DNA of 64,000 nucleotides from Hexactinellida sp. DTS-2022 (taxonomy: Eukaryota; Porifera; Hexactinellida), in NCBI GenBank assembly GCA_028753945.1, contig JAPNXP010000007.1, forward strand, positions 2,542,001 through 2,606,000. The letters are read 5' to 3'. The translations under genes and the position numbers were made by a program. Of the stretch, positions 37,453 through 49,800 are shown piece after piece. The stretch's first letter is position 1; the number at the start of each line of letters is the position of its first letter. The notes under the pieces were generated by a model. The model worked only from the letters and a program-made list of their open reading frames with translations. It made no database searches and was not told the DNA's origin.

Positions 37453-37745
37453 TCAACAGAGCGTCGTGCATCCGCACGCATTGATGTTCGACCAACACCG
37501 AAGCTCCAAGTCCCACATTACGCCAACAATTACTGTGCCAATTTTGGCCCATAAAATCGGTTTGGCCATAGTCTGAATGCTATTGAGAATAAATTCGGAA
37601 ACGTATACGTCTGTATGATTCTCAAGGCATGGGTGATATATGATGGGATCCTTGTTATGAACTTTCTTGCAAAAAGAATATTCTCCGAAAAGCAATGTTC
37701 GGCAAGATTATAGTTAATAGCTTGACAACAAGTAACCGATTTCAT
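37453..37745 (-). other. Two overlapping unassigned frames
   Basis: Minus-strand frames read CCQAINYNLAEHCFSENILF and then, in a second frame, VSEFILNSIQTMAKPILWAK. The sequence looks less random than its surroundings and the frames would continue each other across a frameshift, as in a decayed transposon gene. I do not recognise the family. Confidence 0.3.
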
Positions 37746-37910
37746 ATGACGATATTTTGAGTCGCAAGATTACGCGGTTTGCGGCCCTCAACCTTGATAT
37801 GTCAACAGTTAAAGTGAAAGGTCTAATTGAAAGTAAGTAAGAAAAATAATTCTAAAGGGTGAGATTGGCGAATGTTTAATTGTGCAGGATTCCGTAATTT
37901 AGGCATCGTG

Positions 37911-38086
37911 CAGTGTTTCATCTAAACATTAAGGCAAGGGGGAGGGGCAGAGTTGAGTTTTTGGGAATGTGAGGGAGGGTAGGGGGGTCAGCTTCGATCA
38001 ATGTATTTCATCAAATTCCAAGATGGAACTTAGGATCCAAGGGGGGGGAGAAATGCCCCTCCCGCACTTCCTTAAATGAAATCCTG
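37911..38086. mobile_element. Probable hAT-type MITE
   Basis: CAGTGTTTCATCTAAAC faces TTAAATGAAATCCTG with G-rich and C-rich text inside. The ends resemble the CAGG-TTTCATCCAGGC family (41501, 56194). No target duplication is visible. Confidence 0.5.
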
Positions 38087-38892
38087 GTGCATTTCCTTTG
38101 TTCAATCAATGATATAATTGAAATGATTGTTCCAATACTTCGGAAGTTATGGGACAAATCTTGATTACAGGCTTCTCACTGGTTACTATTAAATTCGCGT
38201 TAAAAACAAAATTCCGAAATGTGCATTATTGATATTCTCATAAAACCGTGTTACTTCTTGAAAGGAAATATAAATAAATGGACATAGTTGCAACTCCAAA
38301 ATACAATATATTGAACAGAAACATTAATATCGAAAGAAGCAATACAATTTTAATTCCGTCATAGGAAGTGAAATTAAAATTTAAGTCATTTAAGAGTTCG
38401 TCAAAGAAAGATTTTAGTTTACAGGAATGTTGCGAGAATATAACAACATTCGATAATCAAAATTTCCCCTTCAATTTTCCACTGACGCCTTCTCCGACAC
38501 CACTCATATTCATAAAGCTAGTTTATGCAGGATAACATCTTTATCACCATTAGGTGCAATTGTGCATAATTGGTACCTTCTACAAGTATACATTATCCAT
38601 TTTTCATCATAGCTGCATAGTGGCTTAAGCCTAATATAAAGGAATGTTTTGAGTTCCTATATAGTTAATGATTTCAAATAATTCTTGAATGTTTCAGTAA
38701 AGCTCTGTGAAAATTGTAGTCAATCAAACGCCTACGTATATAGGCTGTAGAAATTTTTTATCAAAGTCAAGGAAATCAAATTTTTCATTTTCTGTTTTGA
38801 AGATTTCAAAATAGCTGATATTTTGATGTCTATAAATACTATTCAAAGCGATTTATACAACTAAATTTAGTGTTCCTTATACAATTCAAGTA

Positions 38893-38975
38893 CAGTGCAA
38901 CCTCGATTATCCGGAACCATTGTGACCGAACGAAAATGTCCGTATAAGCTAAAGTCCGGATAATCGAGGTCATTT
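38893..38975. repeat. pogo-like inverted pair
   Basis: CAACCTCGATTATCCGGA and TCCGGATAATCGAGGTC face each other about 40 bp apart. The outer edge TA-CAGTGCAACC fits a pogo-type end. The right edge lacks the expected TGCACTG-TA, so it is a truncated mini-element. Confidence 0.5.
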
Positions 38976-39647
38976 TATATATAATAGTATAGGATTGGGA
39001 TTAGGCTAATATTCGTCAATTCATGGTAGATTTGATCAATCCGGATACAGAGTTAATGAAAAATGAAGGATTCAATCTCTCCAATCAGGAGCATGTACAT
39101 ATTGACATCATGCGATCAATGTTTGATGGCAAACTGCAGTTATGTGCAGCTACTCACGAATAAGTTAAGGATCGAGAGCTGATCATTCAAGCCCCCCTCA
39201 CGAAGAACCAAGTACTTAACGAATTTATTGCTTTTGGACCCCTACACCCATTCAGGCTAAGTTCCTTCTGGAATTGAAAACACTAATTATCTTCCTTAGT
39301 TTGTATTCTATTTACTCTCTTTATTATCTATCATTTAAAACAAAGTTTGACTCTCTAGCTCATATACATTCCGAGTTACAGCCTGGTATGTGAATATGGA
39401 ACTAAATGACATATCATTTAATTTAACATTAATTGAAATTTTACTATAAACAAAGTTACCTGGGAAATTTGGGTAGTTATCAATGCGATGTTAGTGCCTA
39501 TAAAGTTAGTCTAACTAGTAGCACGGGGGCGACAGAGAGCTTTAAGCAATTACGTGATTGATTAAAAATATTTCTCGAATGACTAATCAGAATTTTTGAG
39601 ACTTCGAGATATTTATAGAGGATTCCGATTAGTCATTCAAGAAATAC

Positions 39648-39678
39648 CATCCATGAAGTACCAGGTACTTCATGGATG
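39648..39678. repeat. Perfect palindrome
   Basis: CATCCATGAAGTAC and GTACTTCATGGATG are exact inverted arms of 14 bp around CAG. Just upstream, GAATGACTAATC (39577) and GATTAGTCATTC (39627) form a wider inverted pair. Confidence 0.8.
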
Positions 39679-39904
39679 TACCTTTCAAAAAGGGATATAC
39701 CACCAAGTATCTGCCGATTGACCCCCCCTGCCCTTATAAGAAAGATACAATATCACACATGAGGCCTTATCCACCTTAATTGTCATCCCTGCATCTCCTC
39801 AACAATCTTAAACCTGCAGTTTTACGTGGTTAAAACATTTAGTTTACCATTTAGATGTTGGTAAATTAGAATGGTCACTATCTTCTGCAAGTATCAAATC
39901 ATCA

Positions 39905-40580
39905 ATGATATTCGTACGGATATTAATCCAAGAAAAAACCGGATTTCGGGTTGATCAGCCAGACCCGCATGGTAGAACTACATCGACTGGGAGTGTCGCT
40001 AGGAGGGTTTTTTCTGATGAGTCTAGGTTTAAGGACTGTGTGTTGTCAGTTGTTGAAGCTGAATTTAGAGGATCACTTTCTATCGTGAACGCACAACTAT
40101 CTGCAATTATCAGAATCATAAACTCTGTCAGGAAAATCCTTACTAACCAACTTGGAATTGTTTGTACTAATACATATCTGTTTTTTCAGGCTCCTTTTGT
40201 TGGGCAAGCATCACACCTACGTTGCATAAAGAATTAGCGCATTCTGAAGAACTCTTGAGAGAGACATAAACTCAGGATATGGTTTGAAATGTCTTTCAGA
40301 GGAAGTTTCAGAAGCTTGCAACAAATTGATACGAAGATATAGGGAGAATCTCGCAAGAAAAACTAGCTTCGAGGACAATATTGTAGATATATTCGTTAGG
40401 TTGGCATCTGAAAGTGTCCTGTACTCGTTGAATATCGTTCAAAGCTTGTCTGAGAAGTATGTGGAGAACATGGCCAAACCAGAAGAGCGAAATGTTGTAA
40501 GAGTGAGTGTTAATATCTTGGAGTCAACAACAATAGACAGTATTGTTAATAAGCTCATTATTTCAAATCAACACTGTTAG
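39905..40580 (+). pseudogene. Orphan transposon protein fragment
   Basis: Plus-strand frames read KTGFRVDQPDPHGRTTSTGS and VARRVFSDESRF, then (other frames) ITPTLHKELAHSEELL and CLSEEVSEACNKLIRRYREN, LARKTSFEDNIVDIFVRLAS. From memory this order (GTTxxGNxARR, then a xHKxLxHxxE motif, then LSEEAxExxNKxxRRYRE) marks a large repeated family of unnamed invertebrate proteins. I cannot place it in a transposon superfamily. The catalytic part is not evident. Broken by at least two frame changes. A second copy of the last block is at 56455-56770. Confidence 0.6.
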
Positions 40581-41439
40581 CTACTCAATTAAAAACTAAA
40601 AATCTTTGATAAATGAATTGGGAACCTAGCACTAACTAATGTCTCCATGGAATTCCATAGATACCAAAACAGAGAATGGAATGTGGATACAATCTTGATG
40701 TTGCGCAATGTTTTGGGGCTAATATTTTCTAAGACAATACTAGAGAGATTGATCATGACTATACGTATATTAATATGGTATTGACTTTCTCTGCCTTATT
40801 TTTATCGCTCAATTTGAAATTTTTTGTGTGAAATCATTTACCTTTTTGTACTTTGGAACTTCAAGTGAAGAATTATATTTAAAATAATTCACTGACTCAC
40901 AAGTAGTCTTCAAATTCAGATTAAGTATACTTGAATTGTAAAGGGAAGACTAAATTTAGTTGTATAAATCGCTTTGAATAGTGCTTATAGACATCAAAAT
41001 ATCAGCTATTTTGAATTCTTCAAAAATGAAAAATTTGATTTCCTTGACTTTGATAATATTTTTATACAGTCTAGTATATAGGCGTTCGATCTACTACAAT
41101 TTTCACAGAGAATTACTGAAACATTCAAGAATGATTTGAAATCATTTACTAATGTATATAGGAACTAAAGAAAATTCATATATTTTTAGGCTTAAGCCGC
41201 TGTGAGCTTTGATAGTCATGAGATTATAATATTATATACGTATTAAGGTACTATATCAGTTACTCTATATGTGTTTAATAAGCGAGGCACCCAAATAGTG
41301 AAACAATTATAAATCATCACTGAAATAAGAAAAATTATATTTGAATTTCAATAGTAAATTTGTTAAGATAATGAGTAGTATTTGAGGTACAACGCGCAAC
41401 AGGTTGTACAAATATACAGTATATGAGGGAAGCATAGGC

Positions 41440-41760
41440 GTAGGTGCCGTGGGCAGTGAGGGTTAAAGCCTCACTTCAATAATTTTGGTTGTGCTCAGCC
41501 CAGGCTTTCATCCAGGCAAAATTTCCCGCGCGCCTAGATTAAGTTTGAGCTCGCTCACACGCGCCTAAAATGCTCAATTTGTATTACGTCAATGGGAGCA
41601 TCTCTCGATTTTCGCGCGCCTAGAAAAGTTTTCCTTTGAAATTACGCGCCTGGAGGCGCGTCGCATACGCCTGGATGAAACCCTGGCTCAGCCCACCATG
41701 ATATGACGTGTTTCCATTTTCATCTTGAAAGCAGTGGTGCTCTGCTCAATTTATAAGTAT
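41440..41760. mobile_element. GC-rich hAT-like scrap hosting a MITE
   Basis: CATAGGCGTAGGTGCCGTGG at 41436 resembles the end of the hAT at 46862. No right end was found. The MITE at 41501-41685 sits inside it. Confidence 0.35.
41501..41685. mobile_element. hAT MITE, perfect target duplication
   Basis: CAGGCTTTCATCCAGGC and GCCTGGATGAAACCCTG are inverted. GCTCAGCC flanks both sides exactly (41493-41500 and 41686-41693). 185 bp, rich in CGCGCCTAG-like repeats. Same family as 56194-56407. Confidence 0.9.
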
Positions 41761-41844
41761 GGGAGCGGTAGTGTGATTCGAAAAATTGAATATATTGACA
41801 AGTAAATGATTAAGTAATTACTCACAAAATACCAAACCACTAGT

Positions 41845-42111
41845 CAGTCAACTCTCGTTATACCCAAGTCGGATATAACGAAGTACCTGCTTATAACGAA
41901 GTCATGCAATGGTCGGGAAATCATTCTATCAAATTACATTATTAAAACCTTCGTTACACCGAAATGGAGTTAACGAAATTTCGCTTATAACGAAATGATT
42001 TAATTTCCATATACCCTCTAAGCTATTGATTTTACTCCGGTTATAACAAACTCTGCTGATAACTAAATGAAACCACGGTCCCGAGCACTTCGTTATAACG
42101 GGAGTTAACTG
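41845..42111. mobile_element. pogo/Tigger-type MITE
   Basis: The left end CAGTCAACTCTCGTTATA faces CGTTATAACGGGAGTTAACTG at the right, with further TTATAACGAA motifs within. TA follows the right end (42112-42113). The left flank is no longer TA. 267 bp. Confidence 0.7.
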
Positions 42112-42734
42112 TACTTCAATATCTCATTATATTCCTGAGATCGGGAATTAATAGTTTTAACTCCACATTTATATTGGGAAGAATTCTAAGCCATATCAAC
42201 TTAGTTGATAATAACTTGGTATAGTATCACCAACAGCAAATAATATAATTTAAAAGTGAAGTAGGGGAGAGGCGCTACTACAATCTGAAACACTATGGGA
42301 GCGGCGCTCCCACCCACTCCCACAGCAGGACACACTGCTTGAAAGTGAATATTTATAATTGTGGCCCTTATGTGAAAAATCATACATATACATAGTGTCA
42401 TAGTGCACTTAAGGAAATTCATAATTTAGGGATTCATGTTTTGCAACTATTCCATCTTTACCTTATACAATATGCATTTACCCTTTCAACTCGTTGACCT
42501 AGCCTTGATTAATAAGAATGTAACAATCGCTCAAGTCGATATTTAATCCAACTACTAAAAAGAAGCTCAATTTTCTAAGGAATTTCTCAATTTAGATTAA
42601 AATCGTCAACGAATTGTTTTTTGGATGTTTCATTAAAACTATTAGTTTTTATATGTCGAATTTTAGCCCCACCAGTAAATCTCTTTCCTAGGCGCCTAGA
42701 GAGAGGACTACGGAAGCGGACTTCAATTTAATCA

Positions 42735-43090
42735 ACCTCGAAGAATTTGGAATTCGACTAGCCCCGTAGGGGCGACGTCGAATTGGAATCTACAAATGGC
42801 GTAACCAGACAATACCATAGTTTGAATAATTCTCAGCGGTCGCAATTTTAACAAATCCATTGTTTTGACAATGAAGTAGTAAAACATACCACCCATGTAG
42901 TATAGACAGTATATAATCAGTAATGCCTACTTCGAGTCATCTCCAAGCGCACCCACCTTCTCCATTGGGTTGGGAGGGTGGGAACGCCTTATGTTATTGT
43001 CTGGTTAAGCCATTTGTAGAATTCCATTTTGACATCGCACCTACGGGGCTAGTTAAATTCCAAATTCTAATTCGTGGATTCACCAGACAA
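42735..43090. mobile_element. Palindromic MITE
   Basis: About 75-bp inverted arms (about 42745-42820 and 43005-43080). They share CTAGCCCCGTAGG, CTACAAATGGC and AACCAGACAATA with scattered differences. Exact ends and target duplication are unclear. About 185 bp of unique sequence lies between the arms. Confidence 0.65.
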
Positions 43091-43273
43091 TAACATATAG
43101 TTTGAATAGCACGTTGAACGGAATTAAGACTTGTTGCATGAAACGGGGTAAATTCATGTCTTGGCTAAATTGCTACATTTAGTTCTACATAACAAGTGGA
43201 ATTTGCTTAAATTGGAGAAATTCCTTATTAAGCTTAACTAGTTAGCTAGTAAGTAGTTAACATTGCGACACTA

Positions 43274-43804
43274 CTATTCTATAGTATCGATAGGGGGTTC
43301 ATTTATGAGGATAGCTGATGCAAATGCATGAGCTGCATCAGATCGAGTCGTCGCATCCTCATCCCCTGAACTTCCCTTGTAGTATCTTTGGAAGGTTTGA
43401 GCGTTGGACCAATCGGCCACTTTAAATATTGTGTCAGTTGGTATCCCGGCCATTGCGGCTCTAGAGGTGGATGCAGATATCTTGGAATGTGCCTTGAATA
43501 CGCTAGTATCGATTCCTGTAAGAAAGAGGGCCTCCTCTATCCACCTCCCCACCGTAGTTGGGGATATAGGTTTGTGAGGTTTGACTACAGCAATTAGAAG
43601 GGTGCTGTTTTTCCTTAATCCTTCTGTTCGAGACAGAAACAAGTTAAGTGTGGTAACGGGACAAATGCTAGGATTGTCTGGGAAGGCATGACTGTAGTAT
43701 ACCGGTTTCATTGATTTTAGCTTCCACGTTTTGGTTCGAGATATGTGGCAGATAATTTTATCTGTATATATCTCCATGTGAGAGGACGATATACTAAGAT
43801 ACAT
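43274..43804 (-). pseudogene. Tyrosine recombinase fossil (DIRS- or Crypton-type)
   Basis: A 176-residue open stretch resembles the C-terminal catalytic half of transposon-encoded tyrosine recombinases. PHKPISPTTVGRWIEEAL is the typical helix before the active-site region. It is followed by FKAHSKISASTSRAA and IFKVADWSNAQTFQRYYKG. Such domains occur in DIRS-like retroelements and in Cryptons. No reverse transcriptase or capsid part is visible nearby, so only a fragment survives. It is a fossil with few visible breaks in this piece. Confidence 0.65.
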
Positions 43805-44389
43805 ATTATTAAGTATATCTCGAATAGTAGCATCGCCGAACTCTCAAAGTAGCTAATAAAAATAATTAACACTGTTTGTGAAAATTATTTTTTTCAAGAA
43901 TAACATTGTTTGTAATACAATGATTCTTTAGTAACGGGAATATAAGCAAATATAATTTCAAAAAAATCCCTGGAATTTCAATGAAGTTTTGCAGATAAAT
44001 TCGAGAGATGGAAAAGCTGCCCCCCTGAAAAATTGGCTGCCCCTACCCCCGAGTTCGAAAAAGCAGGCGCATGCCAACAACACAATTCAATAATTTGTTT
44101 AATAAAAAGTGATATGCTGGTATGCGAACAGGCTTTTATATGGAACACCTGATACGGAACCTTGTCCTAGCACTAACTAATAGGCTCATGTAAATGTAGT
44201 TGTAATGATAAATTAGCGTGATAAATTAGATTAATAAATCACGGATTCTTATCAACTGGACATGGATTGTGGAGAGGCCGATATTGAACCCAAATTGAAA
44301 AAAAATTGTTTATTGGCGACACTCACTAAAACTTAAATATAAAATTTAAGTAAGACTGTGATGGCGTTTACAACTAGATGTAACTATAA
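43805..44389. other. Intron sequence, nothing recognised
   Basis: AT-rich. A short C-rich patch near 44020-44050 may be the end of a lost element. Confidence 0.4.
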
Positions 44390-44884
44390 TCTATACTATT
44401 AAAACACAAGGCTGGGGGTGTGTATATATTTCTTTGTATATTACGAGTCGATTGAAGAAACTGGACGGTTTCCAAATTAGATTTTTGGCATATAGGGATA
44501 TCTTTTGGCACCCGCCAACAAGTTGAGGTTTCTACTCAAATTTCTCACACCTCGAAAAGTTATGACGTCATTATCACATTTCGAGAACGCTGAAAATTCA
44601 CTTAATCGCACATAATTAGCGCCCTCGAAGAGATAAAAATCTGAAAGTTAATAGAACATGCACATTAGTGATGCGGAGACGTTGGTCACATCAGATTGAC
44701 AATATGTGATTCATTATCTTATGATGACGTAATCACTAAATTTCACATTGTTAAAATTGACTATAGAGGCCTATTTACGCTTAATAATCAATGTTAGAGG
44801 TGTTAAAACCATACACCAACCGCGAAGCGGTTGGTGTGTGGTTGTGTCCTGCCGCTAAGCGACCTAGCAAGCGAAGCGCGCTAG
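44390..44884 (+). mobile_element. Non-autonomous Helitron, full length
   Basis: Starts TCTATACTATTAAAACACAA after A and ends in two GC-rich hairpins (AACCGCGAAGCGGTTGG, then AGCAAGCGAAGCGCGCTAG) before T. The terminus is CTAG. 495 bp, no Rep/helicase. It is the best-preserved member of the family also seen at 1055, 34232, 45620 and 52806-53880. Confidence 0.82.
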
Positions 44885-45619
44885 TACTACATAAAATTCG
44901 AAAAATAAACTTTTGAAGTAGGGGAATTCCAGGTCAATTCATCCAGTAGATTTCACCACTATTTACAGAATGTGCTGAAATTTTCTATAGCAAGCTAACA
45001 AAAGTATTATATCTGCGAAAATTTCATGCCATTCGGCTCCGCATTTTACGGATTTTGACTTATGAAAACATGGGTTTTTTGCTGAATGAAAATTTACCTT
45101 TTTCAAAATATTAAAATCACCCTATCAAATCAAGTGTTATAATCCTCAACTAATTATTTGAAAATTTGTTGTACTTTCAACTCATGGAGAATTCAAAAAT
45201 AATAACTAAGTGTATTTATATAAAATTTCTAAGTGAAAACTGGAACTGAAACATGCACCGGAAGTGCAATAGATACCATGACATCTAAAAAAAATGAATA
45301 TTTTCAGATTAATATCATTATTGTATATTTATTAAGTGTAATCATACATACTTTATCATATCTATAATTTCATGTGGTTTCCATTAGTTCTATTTGAGCT
45401 ATTCACGTTTTTGTGTTGGTATCCACCGTTAATTATCATATATTTTTGCCATTCAGATTTCACACTTCAGACCATGTTATGAATTCATTGTCTCATTCTT
45501 GATTCGTGAAAATTTACTTAAAACTCAGAATATACTCACAGCCTATATATTAATGATTGAGAAATCATTAATATATAGGTAAATTTGACTAGTTTTTGCA
45601 TATTAATGCAATAATTCCT
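44885..45619. other. Intron sequence with a perfect palindrome
   Basis: At 45542-45579, CCTATATATTAATGATT and AATCATTAATATATAGG are exact 17-bp arms around GAGA. The rest is plain, possibly the body of an old Helitron whose 3' end follows. Confidence 0.5.
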
Positions 45620-45701
45620 TAAAATTATAAAGATACAACCGTGGATCGGTTGTTGTGTGGTTCTGTTTTACCGCGAAGAGACCTGAGAAAAAGCGAGCTA
45701 G
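45620..45701 (+). mobile_element. Helitron 3' end
   Basis: The family hairpin remnant (ACAACCGTGGATCGGTTG, TGTGGTTCTGTTTTACCGCG) leads into GCGAGCTAG followed by T. The 5' end was not found. Confidence 0.6.
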
Positions 45702-45743
45702 TTTATAATTAATCATAAATATAAAGATAAAGAATCAAATCAC

Positions 45744-45998
45744 CCAACAAATGAATTTCCAGGAGATTTTATTTCTGTTTCAACGTCATAAGAACATTTT
45801 GAAAAAATTGAAGTTGAAAGACTAGGAGCTTTCAAAATATGGCAATATTGCCTCATAAATAATGACTGTATTCCATTAGAAAGCAAGAAATTATAGAAGG
45901 TCATAGTTGACTTATAGTCTTGACAAATATCCAATGAAAAGTCCGATGTATAAATTCTAAATAAGCCATTTAGAAATGTAATAGCCAGTGCATGATTC
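45744..45998 (-). CDS. Host gene exon
   Basis: This 255-bp exon has acceptor TTTTTATATTTAG and donor TTGG|GTGATT. It enters and leaves in phase 2. It encodes NHALAITFLNGLFRIYTSDF, then SLDICQDYKSTMTFYNFLLS, then GIQSLFMRQYCHILKAPSLS, ending in a polar stretch to SPGNSFVG. The split codons on both sides resolve cleanly (AAG Lys with 58754, GGG Gly with 35880). The donor is the weakest of the set. Family unknown. Confidence 0.75.
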
Positions 45999-46853
45999 CT
46001 AAATATAAAAATAATATGAATTAAATTAGAGCCACTTGGGTATAATAAGTGTGTGGCATACAGAAAACTAACTTTGAGGATATAATGATAAAATAACAAG
46101 TAGTAATCCTAAGAATGTAATGAATATATAGAAACCTAACGTCTGGAAAAACTATTCAGAAATGGTCAATAAATTTTTCTGGACAATTTTGCAGGTGTGT
46201 GGATACGCAGAAAAATAAGAGTATAATCAATTGTTTAAATAAGTATAGTGATTTAAACAATGAACCTAAATAAGGAAATGAAACGCTATAAATTTTGAAA
46301 TATTATCAAATTCATTATATTGCACAAGATTGTTGTAACACACAAATCCAACCGATCCCAAAGCATACCACATATCTACACTTTTATTAAACCAAACTTG
46401 AACCTGACAAAATTACCTAGTTGAAAATGATATTTTTGAAAATCATCCTCTCTCGCCTTTGAGTCAAAATAATTAAATAATTCGAAAGCATTAATGTATC
46501 GTTCCAAAGTATGACAACAAGTGTACACGAACTTTGTAGATTAATAATATACTTTACTTATATTTATTTTGGGAGACAACTACGAACCTTATATACCACT
46601 TTTCTATGTTTAGTGAATTAATCCACAAACAGTAGAAACAAAAGACCCGTTATTTTTGAGTAAAGTATTATCCAATGAAATTGTTGTTCTAGTTCTTTAG
46701 AATTTTTATACCTCTTTGTTGGTCAGTTAATTTTGAGATTGTTATTAGAGATTGGTAGGTAAGTTTCCCCCATTCTTATCTACAACAAATACCTGCTTCT
46801 CTCATAAGTTGACAAAATTGCTAACATTTTCAAATACATGTGTGCTTGCAATT
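45999..46853. other. Intron sequence, nothing recognised
   Basis: AT-rich spacer between the exon acceptor and the hAT element. Confidence 0.45.
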
Positions 46854-46861
46854 TTAGGATC

Positions 46862-49800
46862 CATAGGCGTAGAATTCTGGGGTGCCGGGGGGGCGCGCCC
46901 CCCCGGTTTTTATTCCTGGGGTGCGGCTAATAGAGTCGCCCCCCCGGTATCTAAAACTTTCATCCATATTTGTACAAATGCTGTCAATATCCTCAGAGGT
47001 ATTTCCAAATCGGTGCACCTCAATTTATTATTGTCTGGTCCCAGTAAGTTCGTTTAATTGAGGTTTCACTGATCTTTGAAAACTTAATATTGTATTCTTG
47101 CCAGTTGTTAGTTATAAATTAGTAATAAATTAATAAATAAAAATTCATCAGTTTATTCTTCAGGATAAAGTTTTAATGCTTCAGTGAGATTTTTCAATAA
47201 TTATAAAAATTAATATTTAATTTAAACAGGTTTCTTAGTAAACCACAGATCAAAATTTCCAAATTCTCAAAGGAATAAAATTTTAATTTTAATTTACCTT
47301 CTATCGGAGTCAACGCTTATATATTATTATATTGTGTTAGTATTTGGTGAACATGGCAAAGAGAGCTAATGAATGTGGAGAACAAACAGGTATAAACATA
47401 TTCTTTTCTAAAAAAAGAAATACTGGAAACAGAGAGGAAAATCTATCCTCATCTACACCAGGACAACCAAATGAACTGATTGAGCAACTAATTCCGATTA
47501 GACAAGATATTGAAGCATTACCTAACCCAATGCCGAAAGCATCAAGCGGCCACTCAGTTCAAAAAACTTGGTTTTAAGAATTTCCTTGGGTCAAAATTGC
47601 GCAAGACTTCAAGTCTCTATACTGTATTAGTTGTAACTGGGCATATACCAATTGTCGACTAAATGCATCCGACATGAACATAGTATCTAATTCGCCTTTC
47701 CCATGGAAAGATGCAGACTCTGGCTGGAACAACATAAAGAAAGGTCGAGATGGACTAAATAAGCACAATAATAGTCGTATTCACATGAATTCTCAATTAT
47801 CATTAAACATTGAAATGAACGCTCATGAGCAAAAGCTTGCACTAGGAAAGGCTACAATTAACGAATATACACTCAACAGAACAGGATTAAAGGCAGTGTT
47901 TGAAAGTGTTAAGTTGTGCGGGCAACAAGGTTTAGCTCTCCGAGGACATCGAGATGAGGACCAAACCGCAAATTTAAATTGTATTGTAAACCTGATTGGG
48001 AAGTTCAACCCGATGGTCGAAAAGTATCTTGCATCAGAGAGCAAAATGAAATTTCTTTCTCCGGGCATTCAGAATGAAGTGCTGAAGATTATTAGTAACT
48101 CGCTACTAAGGAATCTGATCACTCGTGTCCAGATTGAGTCTATTGGTATTACGCAAGAACCTGTATTTTCAATTATTATGGATGAGACTGCTGACATAAA
48201 CAGAATTGAGCAAGTGTCATTTTGTCTTCGTTTTTGTAATGCACATATGGAAAGTGAAGAGGTTTTCTTAGGTTTCCATCGGACCAGCCGTACAAATTCG
48301 GAAACTCTGCTCCATCTTGTGAAAACATCACTAATGAGTTTTGGCCTCCCATTTTCTGGCATTCGTGGACAAGGATATGACGGGGCTTCGAATATGTCAG
48401 GCAAGAATAACGGCTTGCAAGCTAAAGTATCATCAGAAAATTCTAAAGCTTTGTATTTGTACTGCCTTGGACATCAACTCAATTTGGTTGTACAGGATGC
48501 ACTAGTGGAAATTCCTGAAGTTGTAAATGCACTTGAGAGAATGAATTCTGTTGTTCACTTTATAAAAAATTCTCCCAAAAGGTGGCAGAAATTTCAGACG
48601 ATTGTCGAAGAAACAAACTTAAATAATAATCACATAAACCAGAAATTGTTACGCCCGCTTTGTCCAACACGTTGGGTTATGAGGCTTCCCGCTGTTGATG
48701 CTTTCATAATTCATTATGAATCAATACTAGGGTTTCTTGAGTCGATCAAGGACGATGTATATGAACCAGTTAAGAACAGGGATGAGGCATTATCTTATTT
48801 AATTGGGCTTGAGACTTTCCAAAATTACTTTAACCTTCGAATTGTTCAAAAGTTATTGCAATTTGTTCAACCTATTCATACACAATGCCAGGGGAAGAAA
48901 GCTACTACTGGCAATGTTAGAGACTGGGTAAACACCCTTGCACTAACCCTCATAGCTGAAGGGGAAAATACGAGCAATGCTGAAGCACTATTTGAATCTG
49001 TAAAATTAATCACCATCCAGGATCTAAGACTTGACCTTCCTGCATTGCCTAGGGCAAAACGTAGTGCCCCAAAGTGTACACATACTAAAGCGAACTCCCA
49101 AGATCAGGTAAAGACCTATTTTACATGTCTGTATACGTCTGTAATGAAAATTGCGGCAGACTCTTTATTAAAGCGCTATTCAAAGAATGACCTGACAATT
49201 GTTGAGTTATTACGTAGGACTCTTGAGGAAGAAACAATTGCTGATTTAGAACTTAACAAAATAGTTGAATTTTATGGCAGTGATATAAAATTGGATTGTC
49301 TAATATTTGAGAGGCAAAACTGGTTTTCTCGATGCAGAGGAATGGGAGTTCCGTCTACGATCACGACTTTGAGAAATCTTCTTGCAGAAGAAGTTGCACT
49401 CAAGTGGATGATACCAAATTTGCATATGCTATGTGTGGTGTATGTGTGCCTCCCTGTAACTACCTGCGAGGCCGAAAGGTCATTCAGTACGTTACGGAGA
49501 ATACACAATTACCTGCGCAATTGCCAGACTCAACAAAGGTTGAATCATTGCGCAATATTGACCATACATAAGGATATAGTACGTGAGATGGAGATGGAAA
49601 AACAAATCGATGAGTTCGTAGATGCTACATCACAGAGAAGAAACATATTTGGCCCATCACAATCACTCCAATAGGAATCTATAATTTATATTATTTGTGT
49701 TTAGTTAATTATATCTTAATGGAATAAGATTATATTATTTATATTATCATCGTCTTGTTCATTTATTTAGGCAACAATTTTGATAATTAAACTCAACTTT

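Larger units (their letters stand above)
38618..41202 (+). mobile_element. Element with ~275-bp inverted repeats and orphan protein
   Basis: The left arm (38618-38892) and right arm (about 40929-41202) are inverted copies starting AGTGGCTTAAGCC at the left and ending GGCTTAAGCCGCT at the right. They share long blocks such as GATTTATACAACTAAATTTA. The interior carries the coding remains at 39905-40580 and two palindromes near 39560-39680. I could not find a clean target duplication. A pogo-like end (38893) appears to have inserted at the inner edge of the left arm. Superfamily unassigned. Confidence 0.7.
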
